From contig JALZVU010000166.1 in the NCBI GenBank assembly GCA_023301795.1, positions 1 to 41,030 on the forward strand: DNA of 41,030 bases, in the 5' to 3' direction. The DNA is from Granulosicoccus sp. (GTDB lineage Bacteria > Pseudomonadota > Gammaproteobacteria > Granulosicoccales > Granulosicoccaceae). Numbering within the stretch: position 1 is the stretch's first letter; each line of letters opens with the position of its first letter. The notes beneath the pieces are model-generated. The model was not told the origin of the DNA. It saw only the letters and a list, made by a program, of their open reading frames with translations, and ran no database searches. A program made the position numbers and the translations under genes. Of this stretch, positions 16,875 to 24,734 are shown piece by piece.

Positions 16875-17534
16875 ATGAACGTCCAACATCACTTAACTGA
16901 CGAAACCATTCAGGATTACGCTGCAGGCAGTTTGACCGCCTCAATGGAAACTCTGGTTGCCTGCCACTTGACCGTTTGTAACCAGTGCAGGCACAAAGCA
17001 ATGTTGGCTGAGAACGTCGGCGGTTCTTTGTTTGACGACATGGAGCCGGCAGCGGTTGCTGGATCTGCCATGGATTTGCTGGCACGCGCAGCGATGATGC
17101 CAGAGCATTCGGCACCCAGCAGCCCTGCAAGCAAACCTGCATTTAAAGGCGTGCCTCTTCCACTCGCGCGGCAGCTGCCTGCAGATCTCGATGATCTAGA
17201 CTGGCGGCGAATAGCGCCAGGCATAAAGCAGTTTAATTTGAGTAGCCAACACCGTAAGCATGGCGCCTTTCAGCTTCTTCATCTCGATCCGGGCGTTGTT
17301 CTGAGTGCGCACTCGCACAATGATCGCGAACTTACCTATCTGGTCCAAGGCTCATACACTGATGAAATTGGTCAGTTTAAAGCCGGCGATATTGCGGATC
17401 TTGATGGTCATGACCAGACACATCAGCCAGTGGTTGATTCGAAAGAGCCTTGCATAGCGTTAATTGCAACTCAATCGCCAGTCAACTACTCAGGCGTGTT
17501 TAGCAAAATCATGCAGCCATTCGTCGGGATTTAA
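16875..17534 (+). CDS. chrR: ChrR-like zinc-binding anti-sigma factor with cupin domain
   Basis: The 219-residue protein has the two-domain ChrR layout. The N-terminal anti-sigma domain (1-85) has zinc ligands fitting H6, H31, C35 and C38 (HLTVCNQC), the same spacing known for Rhodobacter sphaeroides ChrR. The C-terminal cupin domain has a metal motif HSHNDRE (H146, H148, E152) and a later His in DQTH (H183). ChrR holds RpoE inactive in the cytoplasm and lets it go when singlet oxygen or certain peroxides appear, the cupin domain being needed for the response. It starts 6 bases after the sigma gene, consistent with co-translation. A strong terminator follows. Confidence 0.92.
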   Translation: MNVQHHLTDETIQDYAAGSLTASMETLVACHLTVCNQCRHKAMLAENVGGSLFDDMEPAAVAGSAMDLLARAAMMPEHSAPSSPASKPAFKGVPLPLARQLPADLDDLDWRRIAPGIKQFNLSSQHRKHGAFQLLHLDPGVVLSAHSHNDRELTYLVQGSYTDEIGQFKAGDIADLDGHDQTHQPVVDSKEPCIALIATQSPVNYSGVFSKIMQPFVGI

Positions 17535-17557
17535 TTAGATTTCATACTTGGTACTGT

Positions 17558-17594
17558 CGACAAAGCCGCTTTCAACAAGCGGCTTTGTCGTTTT
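17558..17594 (+). terminator. Rho-independent terminator after chrR
   Basis: CGACAAAGCCGCTT and AAGCGGCTTTGTCG form a perfect 14-bp stem with a 5-base loop, followed by TTTT. It ends the sigma-chrR transcript and lies between convergent chrR and rfbB. Confidence 0.9.
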
Positions 17595-17609
17595 CGGTTA
17601 TGAGATAAT

Positions 17610-18701
17610 TCAGCCGTCAATGTCTTCGGCACGATAAGTACCGTCCAACACAGACTGCCACCACGTTGGATTATCCAGATACCAATCCAGCGTCATATCC
17701 ATGCCTTGTTCAAAGGTGACTGCAGGCTCGTAGCCAAGCTCATCACGTATCTTCGCTGTGTCAATAGCGTAGCGGAAGTCATGACCGGCTCTGTCGGTGA
17801 CATAGGATATCAGCGATGTACAAGCTACCCCTTTAGCAGCCGGACAATCCGGATAGCTGGCAGCTAAAGCGGTATCCGCCGCAAATCGTGCATCAAGCGC
17901 ATCACATATGAGTGTCACAATATCGATATTGGTCCATTCATTAACACCGCCTATGTTGTAGGTCTCCCCCAACCTGCCTGCATTCAGTACTTTTTCAATT
18001 CCTCGTGCATGATCCGAGACGAACAACCAGTCACGAATGTTCTTGCCATCGCCATAAATGGGCAGTGCCTTGCCGTGCAGGATATTAATAATAACCAGAG
18101 GAATCAGTTTCTCTGGAAAGTGGTATGGACCATAGTTGTTCGAGCAATTACTAGTCGTCACCTTCAAACCATATGTGTGATGGTAGGCACGCACCAGAAA
18201 GTCTGAAGATGCTTTACTCGCCGAATACGGTGAATTAGGCGCGTAGGCAGTCAGTTCAGTAAAAGCCGGATCGTCAGGCTCGAGTGACCCGTACACCTCG
18301 TCCGTGGATACATGATGAAAGCGGTGTGTGTCAGGCGCCTGTTTTTCTACCTGCCACACTTGTCTGGCCGCCTTTAACAGGCTGTGTGTACCCAGGATAT
18401 TTGCTTCGATGAACGCATCCGGACCCTCTATGGATCTATCAACATGACTCTCAGCTGCAAAATGCACAATTGTCTCAATCTGATGTTCGCGCAAAAGCGC
18501 CATCATCTGATCGGTGTCGTTGATGTCTGATTTTACAAATACGCAATTGTCAGACAGTAAATCGTTGATGTTAGAACGATTGCCAGCGTAGGTCAGCGCA
18601 TCAACAATCACCACGACATCCTCTGGATGTGTCTCCACCCAATATCGTACAAAATTTGACCCAATGAAACCGGCTGCACCGGTAACAAGCAGACGTTTCA
18701 T
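17610..18701 (-). CDS. rfbB: dTDP-glucose 4,6-dehydratase
   Basis: This 363-residue extended short-chain dehydrogenase converts dTDP-glucose to dTDP-4-keto-6-deoxyglucose, the second step of dTDP-rhamnose synthesis. The NAD site TGAAGFIGSNFV is at residues 7-18, followed by VDALTYAGN, HFAAESHVDRSI, HVSTDEVYGSL, and the catalytic YSASKASSD pair (Tyr and Lys), with NCSNNYGPYHFPEKLIP and GDGKNIRDWLFV downstream. Length is near the usual 350-360. Its ATG overlaps the rfbD stop by 4 bases (ATGA), so the genes are translationally coupled. It is the last gene of rfbC-rfbD-rfbB. Confidence 0.95.
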   Translation of the reverse strand: MKRLLVTGAAGFIGSNFVRYWVETHPEDVVVIVDALTYAGNRSNINDLLSDNCVFVKSDINDTDQMMALLREHQIETIVHFAAESHVDRSIEGPDAFIEANILGTHSLLKAARQVWQVEKQAPDTHRFHHVSTDEVYGSLEPDDPAFTELTAYAPNSPYSASKASSDFLVRAYHHTYGLKVTTSNCSNNYGPYHFPEKLIPLVIINILHGKALPIYGDGKNIRDWLFVSDHARGIEKVLNAGRLGETYNIGGVNEWTNIDIVTLICDALDARFAADTALAASYPDCPAAKGVACTSLISYVTDRAGHDFRYAIDTAKIRDELGYEPAVTFEQGMDMTLDWYLDNPTWWQSVLDGTYRAEDIDG

Positions 18702-19558
18702 AACAGTTCCTTAAGCATGGTTTGTAAATCAGATCGCCAGTGTGGCGGTCGCATATCCAGAGCTTCCCACGTATCGTGCAACTGCAAGACGCTGTAGGCA
18801 GGCCTGGCTGCAGGCGTAGGATATTGATCAGTCGTCAGAGGGTTGACGATAACTTTATTATCAAGCAGGCCCAATAGCGTCGCTTCTTCAGCAATGGCCA
18901 CTGCAAAATCGTACCAACTAGCGACACCTGCGCCAGTCCAGTGCAAGACACCGCAAGCGTTAACGTCCAGCGATTGCCAAACAGCCTTCGCCAGGGAGTG
19001 TGCCCAGGTTGGCGAACCTACTTGATCTGCGATAACACCAATTTCGCCGCGTTCGCGCATCAGGCGGAGCATTGTTTTTACAAAGTTGTTGCCGTGCGAT
19101 GAATATACCCAAGCAGTACGAATGATAGTGCCCCGCTCCGGCAAAATGCGCAGTAACGCTTGCTCGCCCGCCAGCTTTGTCTGACCGTAAACACTGACAG
19201 GGTCTGTTGGTGCATCGGTGGCAAATGGAGAGCCATCACCTTTACCAAACACAAAATCTGTAGAGATATGAACAAGCCTTGCATCCAGAGCTTGTGCTGC
19301 AATAGCCAGGCACTCTACCGCTGTGGCGTTCAACGCTTGCGCTTTGTCAGGCTCTGATTCCGCTTTATCCACTGCCGTATACGCACCGGCATTAATGATC
19401 GCATCAGGCTTCAGCTCTGCGAGCGTCTGCTCGATAGCCTTCGCGTCGTACAGATCAAGTCGTGGAGACACACCCACAATGTCGACTGACTCTGGGCGTG
19501 TTCTCAACAATTCCCAGTGCAGCTGCCCGGCTTCTGAGCCTGTGATAAAAACACGCAT
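18698..19558 (-). CDS. rfbD: dTDP-4-dehydrorhamnose reductase (RmlD)
   Basis: The 286-residue product belongs to RmlD, which makes dTDP-L-rhamnose with NAD(P)H in the last pathway step. It shows NAGAYTAVDKAESEP, HISTDFVFG, SVYGQTKLAGEQ (catalytic Tyr/Lys), RTAWVYSSHGNNFV and a typical C-terminus with DQVGSPTWAHSLA. The frame runs open to 19645, but ATG at 19558 overlaps the rfbC stop (TGATG) and begins MRVFITGSEAGQ, so I chose it. The dinucleotide loop reads GSEAGQLHW where the family has a shorter GxxGQxG; one extra residue and a His in the third Gly position are odd. The function is still likely because the rest is well conserved. Confidence 0.88.
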   Translation of the reverse strand: MRVFITGSEAGQLHWELLRTRPESVDIVGVSPRLDLYDAKAIEQTLAELKPDAIINAGAYTAVDKAESEPDKAQALNATAVECLAIAAQALDARLVHISTDFVFGKGDGSPFATDAPTDPVSVYGQTKLAGEQALLRILPERGTIIRTAWVYSSHGNNFVKTMLRLMRERGEIGVIADQVGSPTWAHSLAKAVWQSLDVNACGVLHWTGAGVASWYDFAVAIAEEATLLGLLDNKVIVNPLTTDQYPTPAARPAYSVLQLHDTWEALDMRPPHWRSDLQTMLKELL

Positions 19559-20106
19559 CACGGATAGTAATCGCAGTTCGCAAGCGATAGAGCTGCTGCA
19601 TCTTTTGCCGCCAAGACCGGTTCGGCATCCGCCACTAATGGCCACTCGATACCGACGGCGGGATCATTCCACAACAGACTGCGCTCGTGCTCAGGGGCGT
19701 AGTAATCCGTACACTTATATTGAAAATCTGCAGAGGCCGACACGACATAAAACCCATGCGCAAACCCTGGTGGCACCCAGAGCTGGCGACGGTTGCTTTC
19801 CGATAAGCTGACACCCACCCACTGACCAAACTGTGGTGAGGATTTACGCATATCCACCGCTACGTCATACACCTCACCCTGTGTGACACGCACCAGTTTT
19901 CCCTGAGGATTTTTAATCTGATAGTGAAGACCGCGCAAAACGCCCTGCTGAGATCGGCTGTGGTTGTCTTGCACAAACTCGGTTGGAAGTGCATTGTCAG
20001 CAAACAACTGACGATTCCAGGACTCGAGAAAAAACCCGCGCTCGTCGCCAAACACCTTGGGCTCGAGGATTTTCACGTCCTTGAGTGCTGTATCGATAAT
20101 CTGCAT
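19558..20106 (-). CDS. rfbC: dTDP-4-dehydrorhamnose 3,5-epimerase
   Basis: The 182-residue cupin-fold epimerase acts on dTDP-4-keto-6-deoxyglucose at C3 and C5. Visible are FGDERGFFLESWN, GVLRGLHYQ with the catalytic His, KLVRVTQGEVYDVAVD, LWVPPGFAHGFYV, and KCTDYYAPEHERSLLWNDP, and the length matches the family. It is the first gene of the minus-strand set rfbC-rfbD-rfbB. The thymidylyltransferase rfbA is not in the window. The 232 bases upstream hold its promoter, which I could not place. Confidence 0.95.
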   Translation of the reverse strand: MQIIDTALKDVKILEPKVFGDERGFFLESWNRQLFADNALPTEFVQDNHSRSQQGVLRGLHYQIKNPQGKLVRVTQGEVYDVAVDMRKSSPQFGQWVGVSLSESNRRQLWVPPGFAHGFYVVSASADFQYKCTDYYAPEHERSLLWNDPAVGIEWPLVADAEPVLAAKDAAALSLANCDYYP

Positions 20107-20338
20107 TTAAGCTCGCCAAATTAGCCAGAGTTTACAGCCAAGAACGACAAAGCGAATGAAGTTCACAAAAATTCAAACACCTATTGTGGTGCCAATTTTT
20201 TGTCTATCCTTCGCTCTGGCGTTACTGAGCAACTTGACGGTTTCACGAGCAATCAACGGGCCATCGGGTTAGTTGCCCGCGTCAGGCACTTGGTGGCTGA
20301 CAATCAGACCAGCGCGCAATCTGCGAACTTGAAGCGAA

Positions 20339-22801
20339 CTAGCACCGCATATTCTGACCTTTCGGGTCGTAGGCTGCTTGCAGGCTAGCGCTTGCATCAT
20401 AAAGCGTACCGCCCACATCAATTTGCCAGCTGTGCCCAGCCAACCAGTCAGCCGTTACCGCCTCCTTGCTCTTGACGTATCCAAGCCCTACCGATGAACC
20501 CACCGTATGACCAAAATTGCCCGATGTCAGGTAGCCGATGCATTTACCAGATTGCATGATGGGTTCGTGATGGTAGAACAGCGGCTCAGGGTCTTTAAGT
20601 ACAAACTGAATCAGGCGCTTGTTGAGGTGCGATTTTGTCTCCTTCTGTCTGGCAATGGCGTCATAGCCGATGAACGGCACACCTTTGTCCATTGCACAGA
20701 CAAAACCGACACCTGCTTCCAGCGGGGTATCTTCATCGGCAACGTCGTGACCGAAGTGCAAGAACTTCTTCTCGATTCTGCAGCTGTCCAGTGCGTGCAA
20801 GCCTGCCAGCTGCAAACCGTGTGAAGCGCCAGCTTCCAGGATGCGATCGAAACAAGGCACCGCCATTTCTGCAGGGATCATAAGCTCCCAGCCTAGCTCG
20901 CCCACAAACGAAACACGCGTAACGCGAATAGGTGCGTACCCCAACTCTCCATTCACGCTGCGACCAAACGGAAACACCTCGTTTGACAGATCCATATTCA
21001 GCAACGGCTCAAGCATTGCCCGGCTGTTGGGCCCCATGACCCCGAACACAGCGTACTGGGAGGTGACATCAGTGACCGCACAAAATTCGTCCGGGCCAAT
21101 GTGTGTACGTAACCAATGAAGATCCTTGTGGGTTGTCGCCGCGCCACTGATCACCATGTATTCGTTTTCGGCGATACGACTGACGGTAAGGTCAGCCTCT
21201 ATACCACCGCGCTCGTTCAACCAATGGGTGTAGACGATCTTGTCAGCGCGGGTATCAATATTGGCTGTACAAATTCGCTGCAACACCGCTGTCGCATCTC
21301 GGCCCTGCACCAGATACTTGGAGAAGCTGGACTGATCAAACAAGGCAACGGATTCTCTTGCTGCGGCGTGCTCTGACGCCGAGTGATCGAACCAGTTTTG
21401 CCGACCGAAACTGTACTCGTACGCAGGCGTTACACCAACCGGGGCATACCAGTTCGGCCGCTCCCAACCGGCTACCTGCCCAAAACAGGCCCTGTGCTCA
21501 AGATGCCGTTGATGGATTGGCGACAATCGGACATTACGACAGGTCTCGAACTGACGAAACGGGAAATGATTGTCGTACAGCAAACCCAGTGATTCTTCAG
21601 CCCGCTCTGCAGTAAATTTTCTCGTCCCCATAAACGGATACATGCGCCGGATATCATTGCCCCATAAATCCAGCGGACTATGACCATTGTGCATCCACTG
21701 CGCGCACACTTTGCCCAAACCGCCCGAACTCTGAATACCAACAGAGTTGAGCCCCGCTGCAACGAAATAACCGCCTACCTCGGGCGCCTCACCGACATGG
21801 AACTGATCATCCGGCGTGAAGGACTCTGGACCGCAAAAAAAACTGCGCCACCCCACATCGCCGAGCATGGGCACGCGTAGCATTGCGTCTTCGAGCACTG
21901 GCATCAGTTGCTCTTCCATATGGCCCGGCAGCTCATCAAAGCTGAAGTCAGCCGGTATCCCCTTACGCCCCCAGGCTTTCGCGCGCTTCTCGAACGCGCC
22001 TACCAGCAATCCGCCCGCATCTTCCTTGATGTACACGCACTTGTCGTGATCGCGCAAAATAGGAAGATCAGGGGTTACGGATTCATGTTTTTCTGTAACA
22101 GCGTAGTAGTGCTCGCACGCGTGCAGCGGAATGTTGACACCGCTTTTCTGCCCTAGCTCTCGAGCCCACATGCCACCGCAATTGACAACAAAATCAGTTG
22201 CAATAATGCCTTGATCGGTGGCAACACCCGTAACTCGGCCGCCCTCTATCAGGACGTCGTCAACAAGAACATCTTCTATACACAACGCACCACGCTGGCG
22301 CGCACCCTTGATGAAAGCATTAGTGATCTCAATCGGGTTGCCCTTGCCATCGTGCTCGACAAACGTGCCGCCGATAATGCCGCTGTGGTCGATCAGTGGA
22401 AACAGGTTTCTAACCTCTTCCTGAGTCACGACATCCACGCGGGTAACACCGAACGCATTGTTCATGGATGCAACTCGACGCAGCTCCTCCCAACGGTGCT
22501 CACTGTGCGCGATACTCAGGCTACCGACCTGACGAAAACCCGTGGATTGACCCGTCTCCTCTTCCAGCTCGTGGAGCAGTCGCATGGAGTATTCAGCCAG
22601 CTTTGCGTGGCTCTCATTTGCGCGCACAGTGCCGATGAGTCCGGCTGCATGCCATGTGGTGCCGCAGGCAAACTGCTTTCGCTCTAATAGGACGACGTCC
22701 TGCCAACCCAGCTTGGCCAAGTGATAAGCAACACTTGCCCCCGTGACACCCCCACCAATAATGACTGCGCTTGCTTTCGCAGGAATGCTTCTTGACGCCA
22801 C
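20339..22801 (-). CDS. FAD-dependent dimethylglycine/sarcosine dehydrogenase-like protein (DAO + GcvT domains)
   Basis: The 820-residue protein has an N-terminal FAD oxidoreductase domain of the DAO family, with VIIGGGVTGASVAYHLAKLG (about residues 13-32), and the GTTWHAAGL site whose His (H51) is the typical covalent FAD attachment in dimethylglycine and sarcosine dehydrogenases. A GcvT-like folate domain occupies about 440-815, with YLVQGRDA, GVMGPNSRAML, VSFVGELGWELMIP and LDSCRIEKKFLHFG. Such enzymes oxidatively demethylate N-methylated amines, passing the C1 unit to tetrahydrofolate. The exact substrate (dimethylglycine, sarcosine or another methylated compound) is not decided by sequence. 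It has no evident operon partner. Confidence 0.85.
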   Translation of the reverse strand: MASRSIPAKASAVIIGGGVTGASVAYHLAKLGWQDVVLLERKQFACGTTWHAAGLIGTVRANESHAKLAEYSMRLLHELEEETGQSTGFRQVGSLSIAHSEHRWEELRRVASMNNAFGVTRVDVVTQEEVRNLFPLIDHSGIIGGTFVEHDGKGNPIEITNAFIKGARQRGALCIEDVLVDDVLIEGGRVTGVATDQGIIATDFVVNCGGMWARELGQKSGVNIPLHACEHYYAVTEKHESVTPDLPILRDHDKCVYIKEDAGGLLVGAFEKRAKAWGRKGIPADFSFDELPGHMEEQLMPVLEDAMLRVPMLGDVGWRSFFCGPESFTPDDQFHVGEAPEVGGYFVAAGLNSVGIQSSGGLGKVCAQWMHNGHSPLDLWGNDIRRMYPFMGTRKFTAERAEESLGLLYDNHFPFRQFETCRNVRLSPIHQRHLEHRACFGQVAGWERPNWYAPVGVTPAYEYSFGRQNWFDHSASEHAAARESVALFDQSSFSKYLVQGRDATAVLQRICTANIDTRADKIVYTHWLNERGGIEADLTVSRIAENEYMVISGAATTHKDLHWLRTHIGPDEFCAVTDVTSQYAVFGVMGPNSRAMLEPLLNMDLSNEVFPFGRSVNGELGYAPIRVTRVSFVGELGWELMIPAEMAVPCFDRILEAGASHGLQLAGLHALDSCRIEKKFLHFGHDVADEDTPLEAGVGFVCAMDKGVPFIGYDAIARQKETKSHLNKRLIQFVLKDPEPLFYHHEPIMQSGKCIGYLTSGNFGHTVGSSVGLGYVKSKEAVTADWLAGHSWQIDVGGTLYDASASLQAAYDPKGQNMRC

Positions 22802-22928
22802 GTGAAACCCTCAGCTGTTATAAGCCGGAGCTTATCCTTCTACGCTATGCCACAACCGCACTGCAGCGACATCTACTAGCCTGAAACGGCTACGTTACTG
22901 AGGAGCTCTCCACAGAGAGCAAAGACGT

Positions 22929-23462
22929 CTAGGAAACCGTACCCGCTAGTTTGTTACCTTCATCAGACGCCAGATTGATGGCCCAGATGTCTCTGAAAGT
23001 ATCCGTGAACAGCTCACTACTCTCAACAAGACAACTTGCAAGTGACTCAGGTGTCAGCCATCGACCGTCGTCAATTTCATCTCTCTGTAATACTAGGGGT
23101 TGCTCAGAACACACACTGTAAATAGCTGTGAACTCAAAACCGTTACGCTCCGACGGTGATAATGAACCGACCTCTCTCAGTACTAAGGGATCAACCTGGA
23201 CCCCCAACTCTTCCTGGAGCTCCCGGACTGCACACTCAACGTACGACTCACCACTATCGACATGCCCGGCTGCACTGGTGTCCCAAAGCCCAGCACCGTA
23301 ATCCTTTTTCATACTGCGCAATTGCACAAACACTTCTCCGCGTGTATTGAAAAGCAGTATGTGTGATGAACGATGTCTATGACCTGCAGCATGGATTCTT
23401 GATCTTGTGTCACGACCAATCACCTGATCGTGCTCGTCGACAATATCCAGCCACTCTGTCAT
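22929..23462 (-). CDS. Nudix hydrolase (YfcD-like)
   Basis: The 177-residue protein has a complete Nudix box, G66-x5-E72-x7-R80-E-L-x-E-E-x-G-V88 (GHVDSGE...RELQEELGV), for a Mg-dependent diphosphate hydrolase. The start EWLDIVDEHDQVIGRDTRSRIHAAGHRHRS is split here across the N-terminal 32 residues and is typical of the YfcD/IPP-isomerase-like branch. Its substrate is not known. ATG at 23462 has AGGAAA upstream, and the gene begins 17 bases after the stop of the RAYT gene, so it may be co-transcribed with it. Confidence 0.85.
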   Translation of the reverse strand: MTEWLDIVDEHDQVIGRDTRSRIHAAGHRHRSSHILLFNTRGEVFVQLRSMKKDYGAGLWDTSAAGHVDSGESYVECAVRELQEELGVQVDPLVLREVGSLSPSERNGFEFTAIYSVCSEQPLVLQRDEIDDGRWLTPESLASCLVESSELFTDTFRDIWAINLASDEGNKLAGTVS

Positions 23463-23479
23463 CTCAAAGTTTCCTGCGG

Positions 23480-24421
23480 TTAGGTGGCGAGCAGTTGTTT
23501 CTTAAGCTTTCGTACGTTCTTTTGAAGCGCACCGTCTTCAGCCAGACGATCGCGATAATAGCGCTGGTTGCGGCTCATTGTGGTCAGGTCTCGCTTGAAA
23601 CGGTTAGCGAGATCCGTCAGGCTGGCCACATCAAGCTCCATCGCCAGATAGGTAATGGTTTGCCTAATTTGACTTTCCCGGCGTGCGCGGCTTGGCGTGG
23701 TCAATGCGGTCTCTTTCACGCCCTCCTCTGAACACACACGCTTGACGAGCTGATTAAGAGAAACCGGTTTGACGACCACTTTTGCAGGTTTTAACGCCTT
23801 GCGAGCAAAGCGCTTGTCGCCCAGTATTCGTCCGCCTTCCACGCCTTTCATCAAATCGTCGCGCTCACCTTCCGAGCGAGCCTCATCGACATAACGCGAA
23901 AACGCTTTGAGGGCAGTCTTATCGGTCTTGCCAAACGATTTAAGTACCGTAGATGTCGTTAGCCAGCTAGGCGCATCAGCGGATGATAAATAGTGGGCAT
24001 GGCTTGTCCATTTACCTGCCGTGGCGTTTTTGCTCTGTCCATTACGTACAGGGTTGTTGTGAATGTAACGTACCAGATCGTTCAAATACTGGTCGGGATC
24101 AATGACGATAGCCTTGTATCGACCATGAAACAACGGGCCGTTACTGTTATGACTGGCATTAAAGTGCCGAGTATAGCGAAAAGTAAGATTTTGCATGATT
24201 TTCGACAACGGCGCGTCCTTAACCTGGATGGCTATCTGGACGTGATTCTTCGCCCAGCAATATGCGTGGATGGTGTGCCCGAAACGACTGACACCGTCAG
24301 CTATCAAACTTTCCCAGTAACGCCGATCTGCGACACTTTTAAAAACTGGTTGATCATCTAATCCGTTGAGAATGACGTGGTAGACGGCTCCGGAGAAGTG
24401 GATTCTGGGTTTTCTGGCCAT
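23480..24421 (-). CDS. REP-associated tyrosine transposase (RAYT) with DnaA-C-like tail
   Basis: The 313-residue protein belongs to the IS200/TnpA-REP-like family: N-terminal RKPRIHFSGAVYHVI, then AYCWAKNHVQIAIQ, FRYTRHFNASH with LFHGRYKAI, and QYLNDLVRYIHNNPVRNG with tyrosines Y112 and Y119. The HUH metal motif reads H60-V-Q62 (His-Val-Gln) instead of His-x-His; HUQ variants are known in some HUH enzymes. The C-terminal 90 residues (SLNQLVKRVC..., DVASLTDLANRFKRD) look like the helix-turn-helix of DnaA domain IV, as in single-copy RAYTs. No insertion-sequence ends or REP clusters were seen around it, so it may be domesticated. A start with a good ribosome site is not evident. Confidence 0.82.
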   Translation of the reverse strand: MARKPRIHFSGAVYHVILNGLDDQPVFKSVADRRYWESLIADGVSRFGHTIHAYCWAKNHVQIAIQVKDAPLSKIMQNLTFRYTRHFNASHNSNGPLFHGRYKAIVIDPDQYLNDLVRYIHNNPVRNGQSKNATAGKWTSHAHYLSSADAPSWLTTSTVLKSFGKTDKTALKAFSRYVDEARSEGERDDLMKGVEGGRILGDKRFARKALKPAKVVVKPVSLNQLVKRVCSEEGVKETALTTPSRARRESQIRQTITYLAMELDVASLTDLANRFKRDLTTMSRNQRYYRDRLAEDGALQKNVRKLKKQLLAT

Positions 24422-24734
24422 GATGTTATTTTTAGGGGCAAGCAGATTGGGAATAGAGACATTTACACAAGGTAGTGTCTAGTCTACCTGACAGTTGTGT
24501 CAGTTTGTAAATACAACACGTATCTAGCAGATAGTACGTCGCGATTTTGCAGGTAGATCAAAACACCTAGGAATTCATACTGTGCTTGGTACAAACTGTC
24601 CTGCCAAGCACTGATGCCATACACTATGCAGCAATCACTGGCGCCGAGTCTGCATGCTGCCCTATATATTGGGAACGAAGAATGCGCGCAGCTTTCGCCA
24701 GCCCACGATATTGAGTCAACCCAAGGAGACACCT
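24422..24734. other. Intergenic region between RAYT gene and dgt
   Basis: About 310 bases separate the divergent RAYT and dgt genes. I see no gene and no convincing REP hairpin. A shadow frame at 24484-24768 minus overlaps dgt and has no features. Promoters for both genes must lie here but none could be placed. Confidence 0.45.

Noticed and set aside
22905-22920. 6-bp hairpin GCTCTC-CACA-GAGAGC after the Nudix gene as terminator
   Set aside because: Short stem and no T-run on either strand.
23480-24421. Complete IS200-type mobile element
   Set aside because: No terminal hairpins or flanking repeats were visible around the transposase-like gene; a single domesticated gene is more likely.
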